A stretch of DNA of 64,000 nt. Origin: Enterobacter cancerogenus. GTDB lineage: Bacteria > Pseudomonadota > Gammaproteobacteria > Enterobacterales > Enterobacteriaceae. How positions within the stretch are numbered: the first letter of the stretch is position 1; every line of letters begins with the position of its first letter. The DNA lies in contig NZ_CP077290.1 of NCBI RefSeq assembly GCF_019047785.1, positions 4,526,001-4,590,000 of the forward strand, written 5' to 3'. The notes under the pieces were generated by a model. The model was not told the origin of the DNA and ran no database searches. It was given only the letters and a program-made list of their open reading frames with translations. This document shows, one piece after another, positions 43,284-54,666 of this stretch. Position numbers and translations under genes: made by a program.

Positions 43284-44003
43284 GTGAATTCACTCTATAC
43301 CGCTGAAGGTGTAATGGATAAACACTCGCTGTGGCAGCGTTATGTCCCGCTGGTGCGTCACGAAGCATTGCGCCTCCAGGTGCGGTTGCCGGCGAGCGTG
43401 GAACTGGACGATCTGCTACAGGCGGGCGGTATCGGGTTATTAAATGCAGTTGACCGATACGACGCTCTGCAAGGAACGGCATTTACGACTTACGCAGTTC
43501 AGCGTATTCGTGGTGCGATGCTGGACGAGTTGCGCAGCCGCGATTGGGTGCCGCGCAGCGTTCGCCGCAACGCGCGCGAAGTGGCTCATGCAATGGGACA
43601 GCTGGAACAGGAACTGGGGCGCAACGCGACGGAAACGGAAGTGGCGGAGCGTCTGGGGATTGCTGTTGAAGACTATCGTCAGATGTTGCTCGATACCAAT
43701 AATAGCCAACTCTTCTCTTACGATGAGTGGCGCGAAGAGCATGGCGACAGTATCGAGCTGGTGACGGATGAGCATCAGCAAGAAAACCCGTTACACCATT
43801 TAATGGAAGGTAACTTACGCCAGCGCGTGATGGAAGCGATTGAAGCGTTACCAGAACGTGAACAGCTGGTGTTGACCCTTTATTACCAGGAAGAGCTTAA
43901 TCTCAAGGAGATTGGCGCGGTGCTGGAAGTAGGGGAGTCGCGGGTTAGCCAGCTGCACAGCCAGGCCATAAAACGCTTACGGACAAAACTGGGTAAGTTG
44001 TAG
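43284..44003 (+). CDS. fliA: Flagellar sigma factor FliA (sigma-28)
   Basis: A 239-residue sigma-70-family factor for class III flagellar promoters. Region 2 includes LDDLLQAGGIGLLNAVDRYD and FTTYAVQRIRGAMLDELRS; region 4 is the C-terminal LNLKEIGAVLEVGESRVSQLHSQ helix-turn-helix. The start is a GTG at 43284; an ATG at 43314 (MDKHSLWQRY) is an alternative. It should drive the fliC and fliD promoters seen here and is inhibited by FlgM. Confidence 0.96.
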   Translation: MNSLYTAEGVMDKHSLWQRYVPLVRHEALRLQVRLPASVELDDLLQAGGIGLLNAVDRYDALQGTAFTTYAVQRIRGAMLDELRSRDWVPRSVRRNAREVAHAMGQLEQELGRNATETEVAERLGIAVEDYRQMLLDTNNSQLFSYDEWREEHGDSIELVTDEHQQENPLHHLMEGNLRQRVMEAIEALPEREQLVLTLYYQEELNLKEIGAVLEVGESRVSQLHSQAIKRLRTKLGKL

Positions 44004-44056
44004 GTGATTCATTCACCTGAAAATGCCGCACAACGTATTGACAACCAGGAGTTATC

Positions 44057-44608
44057 ATGACGGTGCAGCACGCTAAAAGACGGCCTCTAAGCCGCTACCT
44101 GAAAGACTTTAAACACAGCCAGACGCATTGCGCCCACTGTAACAAGCTACTCGACCGTATCACGCTGGTACGTCGCGGTGAAATCGTGAATAAAATTGCG
44201 ATCTCTCGCCTCGATACCTTACTGGATGAAGCCGCCTGGCGCGAAGAGCAAAAAGAGTGGGTAGCGCTTTGCCGTTTCTGTGGCGATCTCCATTGCAAAG
44301 AGCAAAGCGACTTCTTTGATATCATCGGCTTCAAACAGTTCCTGTTTGAGCAGACCGAGATGAGCCACGGCACCGTGCGTGAATATGTGGTGCGCCTGCG
44401 CCGTCTTGGTCAGCATCTCACTCTGCAGAACCTTTCCCCTGATCTGCTGAAGACCGGTTATCTGGATGAGAATCTGGAGCCATGGTTACCTGCCACCAGC
44501 ACCAACAACTACCGCATTGCGCTGCGCAAGTACGCGCAATATAAGGTACAAATGCCGGTGGCGTTACAGCAGAAAGTCCACGCCGAGACAACTTCTGATA
44601 TATATTAA
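44057..44608 (+). CDS. fliZ: FlhDC antagonist FliZ
   Basis: A 183-residue DNA-binding regulator that competes with sigma-S at its promoters in E. coli. The N-terminus has a CxxC and a further Cys pair (CAHCNKLL, CRFCGDLHC); the middle (~95-170) resembles the N-terminal SAM-like fold of tyrosine recombinases. It follows fliA by 53 bases, likely in one transcript. Confidence 0.95.
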   Translation: MTVQHAKRRPLSRYLKDFKHSQTHCAHCNKLLDRITLVRRGEIVNKIAISRLDTLLDEAAWREEQKEWVALCRFCGDLHCKEQSDFFDIIGFKQFLFEQTEMSHGTVREYVVRLRRLGQHLTLQNLSPDLLKTGYLDENLEPWLPATSTNNYRIALRKYAQYKVQMPVALQQKVHAETTSDIY

Positions 44609-44627
44609 AAATGAATAAGATGTAGCG

Positions 44628-44656
44628 CAGTCGCCTTTGACCTTGCAGGCGATTTC
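44628..44656 (+). terminator. Possible weak terminator after fliZ
   Basis: TCGCCT (44631-44636) and AGGCGA (44647-44652) can pair, followed by TTTCT. Short stem and weak T-run. Confidence 0.4.
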
Positions 44657-44694
44657 TCTACACTACTCAAAAATTCCACTGTATCGGGGTATAT

Positions 44695-46588
<1,894 letters not shown>

Positions 46589-46609
46589 AAATCAGGTCGA
46601 AAAATAATA

Positions 46610-47278
46610 ATGCAAGAAAGTATTCAACTGGTTATTGATTCACTGCCCTTTCTGCTGAAGGGGGCGGTGTTTACCCTCCAGCTCAGCATCGGCGGGATGT
46701 TCTTCGGCCTGGTGCTCGGGTTTGTGCTGGCATTGATGCGCATGTCTCATGTCCTGCCGATTCGCTGGCTGGCACGGTTCTACATCTCCGTGTTTCGCGG
46801 TACGCCGCTTATCGCGCAGCTGTTTATGATTTACTACGGTTTGCCCCAGTTCGGCATCGAGCTTGATCCGATCCCCGCAGCGATGATTGGCCTGTCGCTT
46901 AACACCGCGGCATACACCTCCGAAACCCTGCGGGCGGCCATCTCGTCCATCGATAAAGGACAGTGGGAAGCCGCTGCCAGTATCGGGATGACGCCCTGGC
47001 AGACGCTGCGAAGGGCGATCCTGCCGCAGGCGGCGCGGGTGGCCTTGCCTCCGCTCAGCAACAGTTTTATCAGCCTGGTGAAAGATACTTCGCTTGCCGC
47101 GACGATCCAGGTGCCGGAACTGTTTCGTCAGGCGCAGCTCATCACGTCGCGCACGCTGGAGGTCTTCACCATGTATCTTGCGGCATCGCTGATTTACTGG
47201 GTGATGGCGACCGTGCTCTCCGCGCTGCAGAACTACTTTGAAAACCAGCTTAACCGCCAGGAGCGAGATCCGAAATGA
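46610..47278 (+). CDS. tcyL: Cystine ABC transporter permease TcyL
   Basis: A 222-residue polar amino-acid permease (HisMQ family) with about five helices and the EAA loop EAAASIGMTPWQTLRRAILPQ region near 120-140. It partners with TcyN and TcyJ. Its stop overlaps the tcyN start by 4 bases. Confidence 0.95.
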   Translation: MQESIQLVIDSLPFLLKGAVFTLQLSIGGMFFGLVLGFVLALMRMSHVLPIRWLARFYISVFRGTPLIAQLFMIYYGLPQFGIELDPIPAAMIGLSLNTAAYTSETLRAAISSIDKGQWEAAASIGMTPWQTLRRAILPQAARVALPPLSNSFISLVKDTSLAATIQVPELFRQAQLITSRTLEVFTMYLAASLIYWVMATVLSALQNYFENQLNRQERDPK

Positions 47279-48027
47279 GTGCTATCGACGTTAAAAACCT
47301 GGTGAAAAAATTCCACGGTCAGACGGTGCTTCATGGCATCGACCTGGAAGTGGAGGAGGGTGAAGTGGTGGCGATCGTCGGCCCCAGCGGTTCAGGGAAA
47401 ACCACGCTGTTGCGCAGTATTAATTTACTCGAACAGCCGGAAGGGGGGACGATCCGCGTGGGTGATATCACCATCGATACCGGGAAATCTTTTGCGCAGC
47501 AGAAAGGGTTGATCCGCCGTTTGCGACAGCATGTGGGTTTTGTGTTTCAAAGCTTCAATCTTTTCCCGCACCGCACGGTGCTGGAGAACATCATTGAAGG
47601 CCCGGTCATTGTGAAGGGCGAGCCGAAGGAAGAAGCCATAGCCCGCGCGCGTGAGCTGCTGGCAAAAGTGGGGCTGGCAGGAAAAGAGACCAGCTACCCG
47701 CGACGTTTGTCCGGCGGGCAACAGCAGCGCGTGGCCATTGCCCGTGCGCTGGCGATGCGCCCTGAGGTAATATTATTTGACGAACCTACTTCCGCGCTTG
47801 ACCCGGAGCTGGTGGGTGAAGTGTTGAATACTATCCGTCAGCTTGCGCAAGAGAAGCGCACAATGGTGATCGTTACGCATGAAATGAGTTTTGCGCGCGA
47901 CGTAGCCGACCGGGCCATCTTTATGGATCAGGGCCGCATCGTTGAGCAGGGGCCAGCTAAGCGCTTATTTGCTGACCCTCAGCAGCCGCGAACCCGGCAG
48001 TTCCTGGAAAAGTTCCTCATGCAGTAG
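47275..48027 (+). CDS. tcyN: Cystine ABC transporter ATPase TcyN
   Basis: A 250-residue ABC ATPase. Walker A is GPSGSGKTTLLRS (~36), the signature is LSGGQQQRVAIARAL (~145), and Walker B is VILFDEPTSALDP (~165). It powers TcyJLN cystine uptake, and a hairpin at 48039 follows. Confidence 0.95.
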   Translation: MSAIDVKNLVKKFHGQTVLHGIDLEVEEGEVVAIVGPSGSGKTTLLRSINLLEQPEGGTIRVGDITIDTGKSFAQQKGLIRRLRQHVGFVFQSFNLFPHRTVLENIIEGPVIVKGEPKEEAIARARELLAKVGLAGKETSYPRRLSGGQQQRVAIARALAMRPEVILFDEPTSALDPELVGEVLNTIRQLAQEKRTMVIVTHEMSFARDVADRAIFMDQGRIVEQGPAKRLFADPQQPRTRQFLEKFLMQ

Positions 48028-48038
48028 CATATTGCACT

Positions 48039-48073
48039 AATTTGCTCCAGAATTTTCCGCTGGAGCAAATTAT
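48039..48073. terminator. Stem-loop after tcyN, likely terminator
   Basis: A 12-bp stem AATTTGCTCCAG (48039-48050) / CTGGAGCAAATT (48060-48071). The T-run is weak in the plus direction, so efficiency is uncertain. Confidence 0.6.
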
Positions 48074-48248
48074 TCTCCACTGACCTCTCCCGGCAAACTT
48101 TTTTATACCATTCAGTTCGGTTAAACCGTATTAAAGCTGAAGGTAATTGCGAATTTGCCGATATTTTGCAGTTATAAATAAGATTTATGTGGTAGTTTAT
48201 ATTCACCATAAGAATGATTATCTTTATCAGGGGCTTCATTAAGTAAGT

Positions 48249-48971
48249 ATGAGGGATTCAGACTTTTTCACGTGGCGACGGAAATGCTTCCTTCGCTTTC
48301 AGGAGTTGACCTGTGCTGACGAGGTTTATCAAGAACTTCAGCAGCAAACACAGGCGCTCGAATTTGATTACTTCTCACTCTGCGTTCGACATCCGGTGCC
48401 GTTTACGCGCCCGAAGATTTCTGTACATTCCAGTTATCCCGATCGGTGGATGGCGCAATATAAGTCTGAGAATTATTTCGCGGTCGATCCGGTGCTTAAA
48501 CCGGAGAACTTTATCCAGGGCCATTTACCCTGGACCGATGAATTATTCGCGGATGCCCAGGAATTATGGGGCGGGGCGCAGGACCACGGCATTCGCAAAG
48601 GCATAACGCAATGTCTGATGCTGCCGAATCATGCGCTCGGGTTCCTTTCGGTCTCCCGAACCAGCCTGCGCGAAAATGCGATCCACCATGAAGAGATCGA
48701 GCTGCGGCTGCAAATGCTGGTGCAAATGGCGCTGACGTCGTTGCTGAGGTTCGAACATGAGACGGTCATGCCGCCCGAAATGAAATTCAGTAAGCGCGAG
48801 CGTGAAATCCTGAAGTGGACAGCGGAAGGTAAAACCTCGGCGGAAATAGCCATCATTCTCTCGATTTCGGAGAACACGGTTAATTTCCATCAAAAGAATA
48901 TGCAGAAGAAATTCAACGCGCCGAACAAAACGCAGATTGCTTGCTACGCGGCGGCGACAGGACTGATTTGA
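48249..48971 (+). CDS. sdiA: LuxR-type quorum-sensing regulator SdiA
   Basis: A 240-residue orphan LuxR homologue that responds to N-acyl-homoserine lactones made by other species. The N-terminal ligand domain (~10-160) retains SENYFAVDPVLKPENF and LPWTDELFADAQELW; the C-terminal HTH includes REREILKWTAEGKTSAEIA and LSISENTVNFHQKNMQKKF. No luxI homologue is nearby. The ATG at 48249 has only a weak ribosome site. Confidence 0.95.
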   Translation: MRDSDFFTWRRKCFLRFQELTCADEVYQELQQQTQALEFDYFSLCVRHPVPFTRPKISVHSSYPDRWMAQYKSENYFAVDPVLKPENFIQGHLPWTDELFADAQELWGGAQDHGIRKGITQCLMLPNHALGFLSVSRTSLRENAIHHEEIELRLQMLVQMALTSLLRFEHETVMPPEMKFSKREREILKWTAEGKTSAEIAIILSISENTVNFHQKNMQKKFNAPNKTQIACYAAATGLI

Positions 48972-49002
48972 CTGAAAAAACGTTCTGCGTGGCAGACAAG
49001 AC

Positions 49003-49036
49003 AACGGCTGAATGCTTTGCATCCAGCCGTTTTTTA
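49003..49036 (+). terminator. Terminator after sdiA
   Basis: An 8-bp stem AACGGCTG (49003-49010) / CAGCCGTT (49024-49031) with an inner ATGC/GCAT pair is followed by TTTTT. It lies between convergent sdiA and yecF. Confidence 0.85.
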
Positions 49037-49261
49037 TTACTGACGGTAAGCCTGTTTGATCTGCTTAACCGTATTGGCAAACACCTCTGACTCTGCCTGA
49101 TCTTCCATCTGCGCGATCTGTTTTTCCATTTTAATGATCACACGTCCCGCGTCCGCCTGACCCATGGCCTGTAGCATAAGCGTCAGCAGCGATTTCAGAC
49201 AGTTTACTTCCTGTGCCAGTTCCTGGTTATTCTCCGCAGTGGCAAATTCAGGTGTGCTCAT
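49037..49261 (-). CDS. yecF: YecF, DUF2594 family small protein
   Basis: A 74-residue acidic helical protein ([21 protein letters not shown]) homologous to E. coli YecF. Function is unknown. Its position between sdiA and uvrY is conserved. Confidence 0.9.
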   Translation of the reverse strand: MSTPEFATAENNQELAQEVNCLKSLLTLMLQAMGQADAGRVIIKMEKQIAQMEDQAESEVFANTVKQIKQAYRQ

Positions 49262-49728
49262 TTATTTTCCTCAATATAAAACAGCGCGCGAGCGCGACGA
49301 TGAAAGTTATGGCGCCGGAGTATATCACAAGCTGAGACAAAAAAAGCAGTGGTTGTTTTTTGTACTTTTCCGCATTTTGTTTATTTGCGTAAACAGAACG
49401 TCGCAGTAATCTGGCCATCCGCGTAAGACAATTAATTGTTTAGCGCCGGTTCGACTGTCGTTAATTGTTGTTACAAAAAGTTAAGAACTGTTTTTGGGCG
49501 AAAGTTATTAACGAATTTTTTGTAACCTTTTGAATACAGATGCTCAAAAATAGTCGTAAAAGCCCATTCCATGCGGGTTCGCTTTCCACGTGCTGTACAA
49601 GCTAATTTCCAAAAACGAGAGCGTAATCGAATAGCCGCTTTTTTAACGATTTAATCTTGCGAGGAAAACCGTTAATATAAAGGCAATAAGCAGTCAGTAG
49701 CGTTATCCCTATTCTGGAGACATTTCCT
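49262..49728. promoter_or_regulatory. Intergenic region upstream of uvrY
   Basis: These 467 bases have no credible gene. They contain the yecF promoter (minus) and the uvrY-uvrC-pgsA promoters (plus). The region is AT-rich, notably 49420-49560. Confidence 0.4.
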
Positions 49729-50385
49729 TTGATCAACGTCCTTCTTGTTGATGACCACGAACTGGTGCGCGCAGGGATACGACGCATTCTTGAAGATATA
49801 AAAGGCATCAAAGTGGCCGGTGAGGCCTGCTGTGGCGAAGACGCGGTAAAATGGTGCCGCGCTAACTCGGCAGACGTTGTGCTGATGGATATGAACATGC
49901 CCGGTATCGGTGGGCTTGAGGCCACGCGCAAAATTGCCCGCACCTTTGTTGATACCAAAGTCATCATGCTGACCGTGCATACGGAAAATCCGCTTCCTGC
50001 CAAAGTGATGCAGGCGGGAGCTGCCGGATACCTGAGTAAAGGCGCCGCACCTCAGGAAGTTGTCAATGCTATCCGTTCTGTTTATGCCGGGCAGCGTTAC
50101 ATCGCGTCGGACATTGCACAACAAATGGCGTTGAGTCAGATTGAACCGGAAAAAACGGCATCGCCCTTTGCCTGTTTGTCTGAGCGCGAATTGCAGATTA
50201 TGCTAATGATCACTAAAGGTCAGAAGGTGAATGAGATTTCCGAGCAACTGAATCTCAGCCCGAAAACGGTCAACAGCTACCGCTATAGAATGTTCAGTAA
50301 ACTGAACATTCATGGTGATGTCGAATTGACTCACCTGGCCATTCGTCATGGTCTGTGCAATGCGGAGTCGTTAGTAAGTCAGTGA
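49729..50385 (+). CDS. uvrY: Response regulator UvrY (SirA/GacA type)
   Basis: A 218-residue regulator phosphorylated by BarA that turns on the Csr small RNAs. The receiver has DDH near the start, Asp54 in [10 protein letters not shown] and Lys in YLSKGAAP; the LuxR-type HTH is [21 protein letters not shown]. The start is TTG at 49729, as in E. coli in position, with CTGGAGA upstream. It overlaps the uvrC start (GTGA). Confidence 0.96.
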   Translation: MINVLLVDDHELVRAGIRRILEDIKGIKVAGEACCGEDAVKWCRANSADVVLMDMNMPGIGGLEATRKIARTFVDTKVIMLTVHTENPLPAKVMQAGAAGYLSKGAAPQEVVNAIRSVYAGQRYIASDIAQQMALSQIEPEKTASPFACLSERELQIMLMITKGQKVNEISEQLNLSPKTVNSYRYRMFSKLNIHGDVELTHLAIRHGLCNAESLVSQ

Positions 50386-52214
50386 ATGAAGCGTTCGATT
50401 CAAAATCATTTCTAAAAACCGTTACGAGCCAGCCTGGCGTCTATCGTATGTATGACGCTGGCGGCACGGTTATCTATGTGGGTAAGGCAAAAGACCTCAA
50501 AAAACGCCTTTCCAGCTACTTTCGAAGCAATCTTGCCTCCCGTAAGACCGAAGCGCTGGTCGCATTAATACACAATATTGATGTCACCGTGACCCATACG
50601 GAGACCGAAGCGCTGCTGCTTGAACACAACTACATTAAGCTTTATCAGCCGCGCTATAACGTCCTGCTGCGCGATGATAAGTCCTATCCGTTTATCTTCC
50701 TGAGCGGAGACACTCACCCACGTCTGGCGATGCACCGTGGTGCCAAACATGCGAAGGGTGAATATTTTGGGCCATTCCCTAACGGCTATGCGGTGCGCGA
50801 AACGCTGGCACTGCTGCAAAAAATCTTCCCTATCCGCCAGTGTGAGAACAGCGTCTACCGTAACCGTTCGCGCCCGTGCCTGCAGTACCAGATTGGTCGC
50901 TGCCTGGGGCCGTGCGTTGAGGGGCTGGTCAGTGAAGAAGAGTATGCCCAGCAGGTTGAATACGTACGTCTGTTTTTAGCCGGGAAGGACGATCAGGTTC
51001 TGACGCAGCTTATTGCGCGCATGGAAAAAGCCAGCGGCGCGCTGGAGTTTGAAGAGGCGGGGCGCATCCGCGATCAAATTCAGGCCGTTCGCCGCGTCAC
51101 CGAGAAACAGTTTGTCTCCAACACCGGTGACGATCTCGACGTGATTGGCGTTGCTTATGATGCCGGTCTGGCCTGCGTGCATGTGCTCTTTATTCGTCAG
51201 GGTAAAGTGCTGGGCAGCCGAAGCTATTTCCCGAAGGTACCGGGCGGTACAGAGATGGGGGAAGTGGTCGAAACGTTTGTTGGTCAGTTCTACCTGCAGG
51301 GAAGTCAGATGCGAACGCTGCCCTCGGAGATCCTGCTCGACTTTAACCTGGACGATAAAACGCTGCTCTCAGAGTCGCTTTCCAGTCTCGCCGGACGTCG
51401 GGTTAACGTTCAGACCAGGCCGCGCGGCGACCGTGCGCGTTATCTGAAGCTCGCCCGAACCAATGCGGCCACCGCCCTGACGACCAAACTTTCTCAGCAG
51501 TCGACGGTTCATCAGCGTTTAACCGCGCTGGCGACGCAGTTGAAGCTGCCGGAAATCAAACGTATGGAGTGCTTCGACATCAGTCATACGATGGGTGAAC
51601 AGACGGTCGCCTCCTGCGTAGTATTCGATGCTAATGGTCCGCTGCGGGCAGAGTATCGCCGCTATAATATCACCGGGATCACCCCGGGCGATGACTATGC
51701 GGCGATGAACCAGGTACTGCGTCGGCGCTACGGCAAAGCCATCGAAGAGAGCAAAATCCCGGACGTTATTCTGATCGACGGCGGGAAAGGGCAGCTCGGC
51801 CAGGCGAAGGCGGTATTTGAATCGCTCGATGTGGAGTGGGACAAAAACCATCCGCTGCTGTTGGGCGTGGCGAAAGGGGCGGACCGCAAAGCCGGGCTGG
51901 AGACGCTGTTCTTTGAGCCAGAAGGTGAAGGTTTCAGCCTGCCGCCGGATTCCCCTGCGCTGCACGTGATCCAGCATATCCGCGATGAATCACACGATCA
52001 CGCGATCAGCGGGCACCGTAAGAAAAGAGCGAAGGTTAAAAACACCAGTACCCTTGAAACCATTGAGGGCGTTGGGCCAAAGCGTCGCCAGATGCTGCTG
52101 AAGTATATGGGCGGATTGCAAGGATTACTCAATGCCAGCATGGAAGAAATTGCAAAAGTGCCGGGTATTTCGCAAGGGCTGGCAGAAAAGATCTACTACT
52201 CGTTGAAACATTGA
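50382..52214 (+). CDS. uvrC: Excinuclease ABC subunit C (UvrC)
   Basis: A 610-residue endonuclease that makes both incisions in nucleotide excision repair with UvrAB. The N-terminal GIY-YIG domain begins [20 protein letters not shown], a UVR motif lies near 210, the C-terminal RNase H-like nuclease contains [12 protein letters not shown] and [14 protein letters not shown], and a helix-hairpin-helix pair ends the protein ([18 protein letters not shown]). The GTG at 50382 is preferred because it overlaps the uvrY stop and gives the E. coli-like N-terminus; an ATG at 50355 lies inside uvrY. Confidence 0.96.
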   Translation: MNEAFDSKSFLKTVTSQPGVYRMYDAGGTVIYVGKAKDLKKRLSSYFRSNLASRKTEALVALIHNIDVTVTHTETEALLLEHNYIKLYQPRYNVLLRDDKSYPFIFLSGDTHPRLAMHRGAKHAKGEYFGPFPNGYAVRETLALLQKIFPIRQCENSVYRNRSRPCLQYQIGRCLGPCVEGLVSEEEYAQQVEYVRLFLAGKDDQVLTQLIARMEKASGALEFEEAGRIRDQIQAVRRVTEKQFVSNTGDDLDVIGVAYDAGLACVHVLFIRQGKVLGSRSYFPKVPGGTEMGEVVETFVGQFYLQGSQMRTLPSEILLDFNLDDKTLLSESLSSLAGRRVNVQTRPRGDRARYLKLARTNAATALTTKLSQQSTVHQRLTALATQLKLPEIKRMECFDISHTMGEQTVASCVVFDANGPLRAEYRRYNITGITPGDDYAAMNQVLRRRYGKAIEESKIPDVILIDGGKGQLGQAKAVFESLDVEWDKNHPLLLGVAKGADRKAGLETLFFEPEGEGFSLPPDSPALHVIQHIRDESHDHAISGHRKKRAKVKNTSTLETIEGVGPKRRQMLLKYMGGLQGLLNASMEEIAKVPGISQGLAEKIYYSLKH

Positions 52215-52270
52215 GGGCTCTGTAGCAACATAGAGCTAAATTTTACTGACAACAGACAGTTACCGTCATT

Positions 52271-52819
52271 ATGCGATTTAATATCCCTACGTTGCTCACC
52301 CTTTTTCGCGTCGTACTTATCCCATTCTTTGTGCTGGCATTTTACCTGCCGGTGGTATGGGCACCTTTTGCCTGTGCGCTCATCTTCCTCGTGGCGGCGG
52401 TCACGGACTGGTTTGACGGTTATCTGGCGCGTCGCTGGAACCAGAGCACGCGGTTTGGCGCCTTCCTCGATCCGGTCGCCGATAAAGTAATGGTTGCAAT
52501 CGCGATGGTGCTGGTGGCTGAGCATTATCACACCTGGTGGGTAACGCTGCCGGCGGCAACAATGATTGGCCGGGAGATCATCATCTCCGCGCTGCGCGAG
52601 TGGATGGCGGAGTTGGGTAAACGCAGCAGCGTGGCGGTCTCCTGGATCGGTAAAGTCAAAACCACCGCACAAATGGCTGCGCTGGTATGGATGCTGTGGC
52701 GTCCAAACGCCTGGGTTGAGTGGGCAGGAATCGGTCTGCTGTGGGTTGCAGCTGTGCTGACGCTGTGGTCGATGCTGCAATATCTGAACGCTGCACGCGG
52801 TGATTTGCTTGAACAGTGA
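52271..52819 (+). CDS. pgsA: Phosphatidylglycerophosphate synthase PgsA
   Basis: A 182-residue inner-membrane CDP-alcohol phosphatidyltransferase that makes phosphatidylglycerol phosphate from CDP-diacylglycerol and glycerol 3-phosphate. The family signature D-x2-DG-x2-AR...G-x3-D-x3-D is complete ([11 protein letters not shown], then [10 protein letters not shown]). It follows uvrC and precedes the tRNA cluster, as in E. coli. Confidence 0.96.
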   Translation: MRFNIPTLLTLFRVVLIPFFVLAFYLPVVWAPFACALIFLVAAVTDWFDGYLARRWNQSTRFGAFLDPVADKVMVAIAMVLVAEHYHTWWVTLPAATMIGREIIISALREWMAELGKRSSVAVSWIGKVKTTAQMAALVWMLWRPNAWVEWAGIGLLWVAAVLTLWSMLQYLNAARGDLLEQ

Positions 52820-52868
52820 TCGTTTCGGCGCAATTTTCAGCAAACGATCCTGAGATGCAAAAATAACG

Positions 52869-52896
52869 TTGACTCACCACGTCATATCAGTAGAAT
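52869..52896 (+). promoter_or_regulatory. Probable sigma-70 promoter of the glyW-cysT-leuZ tRNAs
   Basis: TTGACT (52869-52874) and TAGAAT (52891-52896) are spaced by 16 bases, about 70 bases before tRNA-Gly. GC-rich bases after the -10 resemble a stringent discriminator. Confidence 0.65.
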
Positions 52897-52970
52897 GCAA
52901 CGCATCGAACGGCGGCACGGTTTGCCGGACGATAATGAAATCAAGGGGTTAGATATCAACTTGATGACAT

Positions 52971-53046
<76 letters not shown>

Positions 53047-53097
53047 GATAAAATGCATCGGCAATCGCGGGTGCAGGTCGAAAGACAGAAGATTTAC

Positions 53098-53171
53098 GGC
53101 GCGTTAGCAAAGCGGTTATGTAGCGGATTGCAAATCCGTCTAGTCCGGTTCGACTCCGGAACGCGCCTCCA
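53098..53171 (+). tRNA. cysT: tRNA-Cys (GCA)
   Basis: A 74-base cloverleaf ending in TCCA. The acceptor stem is GGCGCGT / ACGCGCC, the anticodon GCA is at 53130-53132, and GGTTCGACTCC forms the T-arm. Confidence 0.97.
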
Positions 53172-53182
53172 CTTTCTTCCCT

Positions 53183-53269
53183 GGCCGGATGGTGGAATCG
53201 GTAGACACAAGGGATTTAAAATCCCTCGGCGTTCGCGCTGTGTGGGTTCAAGTCCCACTCCGGCTACCA
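53183..53269 (+). tRNA. leuZ: tRNA-Leu (TAA), prophage insertion target
   Basis: An 87-base class II tRNA with a long variable arm and encoded ACCA. The acceptor stem is GGCCGGA / TCCGGCT (G-U first pair), the anticodon TAA is at 53217-53219. A phage integrase gene begins ~127 bases downstream facing it, so the tRNA 3' end probably contains the attachment core. Confidence 0.96.
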
Positions 53270-53290
53270 TGGGAAAAGTAGAATAAAATC
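53235..53290. other. Presumed prophage left attachment site region
   Basis: Inferred from the tRNA-Leu gene followed directly by a tyrosine recombinase and prophage genes. The exact core cannot be set without the right junction outside the window; the T-arm through CCA of tRNA-Leu is the usual core for this type of integrase. Confidence 0.4.
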
Positions 53291-53311
53291 AATGATAAGC
53301 AGTGTCGTATA

Positions 53312-53334
53312 AACCACCGAAAGGTGGTTTTTTA
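53312..53334 (+). terminator. Terminator of the tRNA operon
   Basis: A 7-bp stem AACCACC / GGTGGTT with a GAAA loop (53312-53329) is followed by TTTTT. Confidence 0.88.
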
Positions 53335-53344
53335 TTGTCTATTT

Positions 53345-53373
53345 TTCGCCATTCGCCATTGTTTCGCCATTCG
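53345..53373. repeat. Three direct repeats beside the integrase gene, candidate Int arm sites
   Basis: TTCGCCATT occurs at 53345, 53352 and 53363, all in the same orientation, between the tRNA terminator and the integrase stop. Arm-type binding sites of tyrosine integrases are typically short direct repeats beside the core; identity here is inferred. Confidence 0.5.
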
Positions 53374-53395
53374 ACTTCACCAGATAAAGAGGGCA

Positions 53396-54406
53396 TTACT
53401 GCCCTCCAACCACCGGCACTACAGATATTTTGCGGTTATATCTTGCAGTCTGCGAAGCATTTTTGTGGCCTGAAATTTCCTGTTTCTCATGCAGCGTTCC
53501 TTCCAGATCAGATATCCCTTTAGCTTTCAGATCATGGAACGTGAAGTTAAATTCGAGCTCAGAAAATTTTTCTGCAGCTAACTTTTTCGCCTTCATCCAC
53601 TGAGAGTTAAATGCATCTCGTGTGTAACGAGAACCTGACTGCTGGTGGATCACGTACAGGCTTACCATGCCGCTAGCTAACGGAAGGGAATCAGCCAGGG
53701 TGATCGCATTTGCCAGGCGTACTGTCCACGCTTTAATTTGACTAACTGCCGTCTTGCTTTGCTGAATTAGAATACCTTCATCAAGAATTTGACTCTTTTT
53801 AAGATCCAGGATGTCACCCTGACGTGCACAGCATAAATAGGCCAATTCCATAGCAATCTTCACCGGTACCGAAGAAACGCTGAATAGTGCATCATATTCT
53901 TTGTCCGTGACGTAACGTGTGCGCGCCTGCTCCTTAAACTGCTTCACACCCTGGCATGGATTCATCTTCACTTTGCCACGCTCATATGCCCACCTGAACA
54001 CTCTCGACATAAACGCTTTCTCTCGGTTCGCCTGAACCCTGCTCTTAACTCCTCTCTTATCCATATACTTTCTGATGTGCTCCGGCTTGATATTTTCTGG
54101 TTTCATCTTTCCGAAAACAACATTTACCTTCGAACCATATTTCCGGTAATCCTTTCTGGTTTCTGTTGCCAGTTCATGAAAGTCACCAGAGTTAAAAAAC
54201 TCTTCGCAAAGTGCGTGGAAGTTGGAACCAACCTTGATATCGTTGATGAAGTTTTCATAGGCTGCCCATACCTGAGACTTAGTGAGATCGTGGTTGCACA
54301 ATCTTACTGTTCTTCCGTCAGGCGTTCTGAACTCATAGGCTGACTTGCCCCGGCGAACGCGGGGCGGCATCCAGTTATCATCTGGGTTTTTGCGGATTCT
54401 GGGCAT
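53396..54406 (-). CDS. int: Phage integrase, tyrosine recombinase
   Basis: A 336-residue site-specific recombinase. The N-terminal ~170 residues contain the arm- and core-binding parts; the catalytic domain shows Arg in LAYLCCARQGDIL, a HDLKAKG segment replacing the usual H-x-x-R box, HKNASQTARYNR with the Tyr nucleophile near the C-terminus, and GH in EISGHKN. It integrates and excises the prophage at tRNA-Leu. It overlaps the upstream DUF4224 gene by one base and points toward attL. Confidence 0.92.
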   Translation of the reverse strand: MPRIRKNPDDNWMPPRVRRGKSAYEFRTPDGRTVRLCNHDLTKSQVWAAYENFINDIKVGSNFHALCEEFFNSGDFHELATETRKDYRKYGSKVNVVFGKMKPENIKPEHIRKYMDKRGVKSRVQANREKAFMSRVFRWAYERGKVKMNPCQGVKQFKEQARTRYVTDKEYDALFSVSSVPVKIAMELAYLCCARQGDILDLKKSQILDEGILIQQSKTAVSQIKAWTVRLANAITLADSLPLASGMVSLYVIHQQSGSRYTRDAFNSQWMKAKKLAAEKFSELEFNFTFHDLKAKGISDLEGTLHEKQEISGHKNASQTARYNRKISVVPVVGGQ

Positions 54407-54633
54407 TACATGTCCTTAAAGTTTGGTTCTTCTTCCTCTGGATTGTTTACTACCAGCTTGAGGCCTGCAGGGTTGGTTACATGATCCCATGTGGTGCCTG
54501 GCCTGCCGTCTTTACGTGGCACGAAAAATACACCACTTTCTTTCAGCGCTCGGCACTGAAGGGAAGGGCGACGATAACCAGTAAGCTGATAGAGGTCATC
54601 AGGGGTAAGAAAACGTTGGCTTTGTCCGCTCAT
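54406..54633 (-). CDS. DUF4224 family protein, integrase-linked small protein
   Basis: A 75-residue protein with the DUF4224 pattern (FLTPDDLYQLTGYRRPSLQCRALKE as LTPDDLYQLTGYRRPS). Such proteins are usually encoded directly before phage integrases and may act as excisionase-like DNA-binding factors; that role is inferred. The ATG at 54633 has TGGAGA ~9 bases upstream; an in-frame GTG at 54648 is the alternative. Its stop overlaps the int start. Confidence 0.8.
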   Translation of the reverse strand: MSGQSQRFLTPDDLYQLTGYRRPSLQCRALKESGVFFVPRKDGRPGTTWDHVTNPAGLKLVVNNPEEEEPNFKDM

Positions 54634-54666
54634 CGTATAGTTCTCCACTCAACCGGCTGCACCCGG

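Noticed and set aside
53345..53373. Short repeats near the integrase considered as a CRISPR array
   Set aside because: Units are 9 bases, nearly contiguous and without spacers; no cas genes are present. Integrase arm sites are a better fit.
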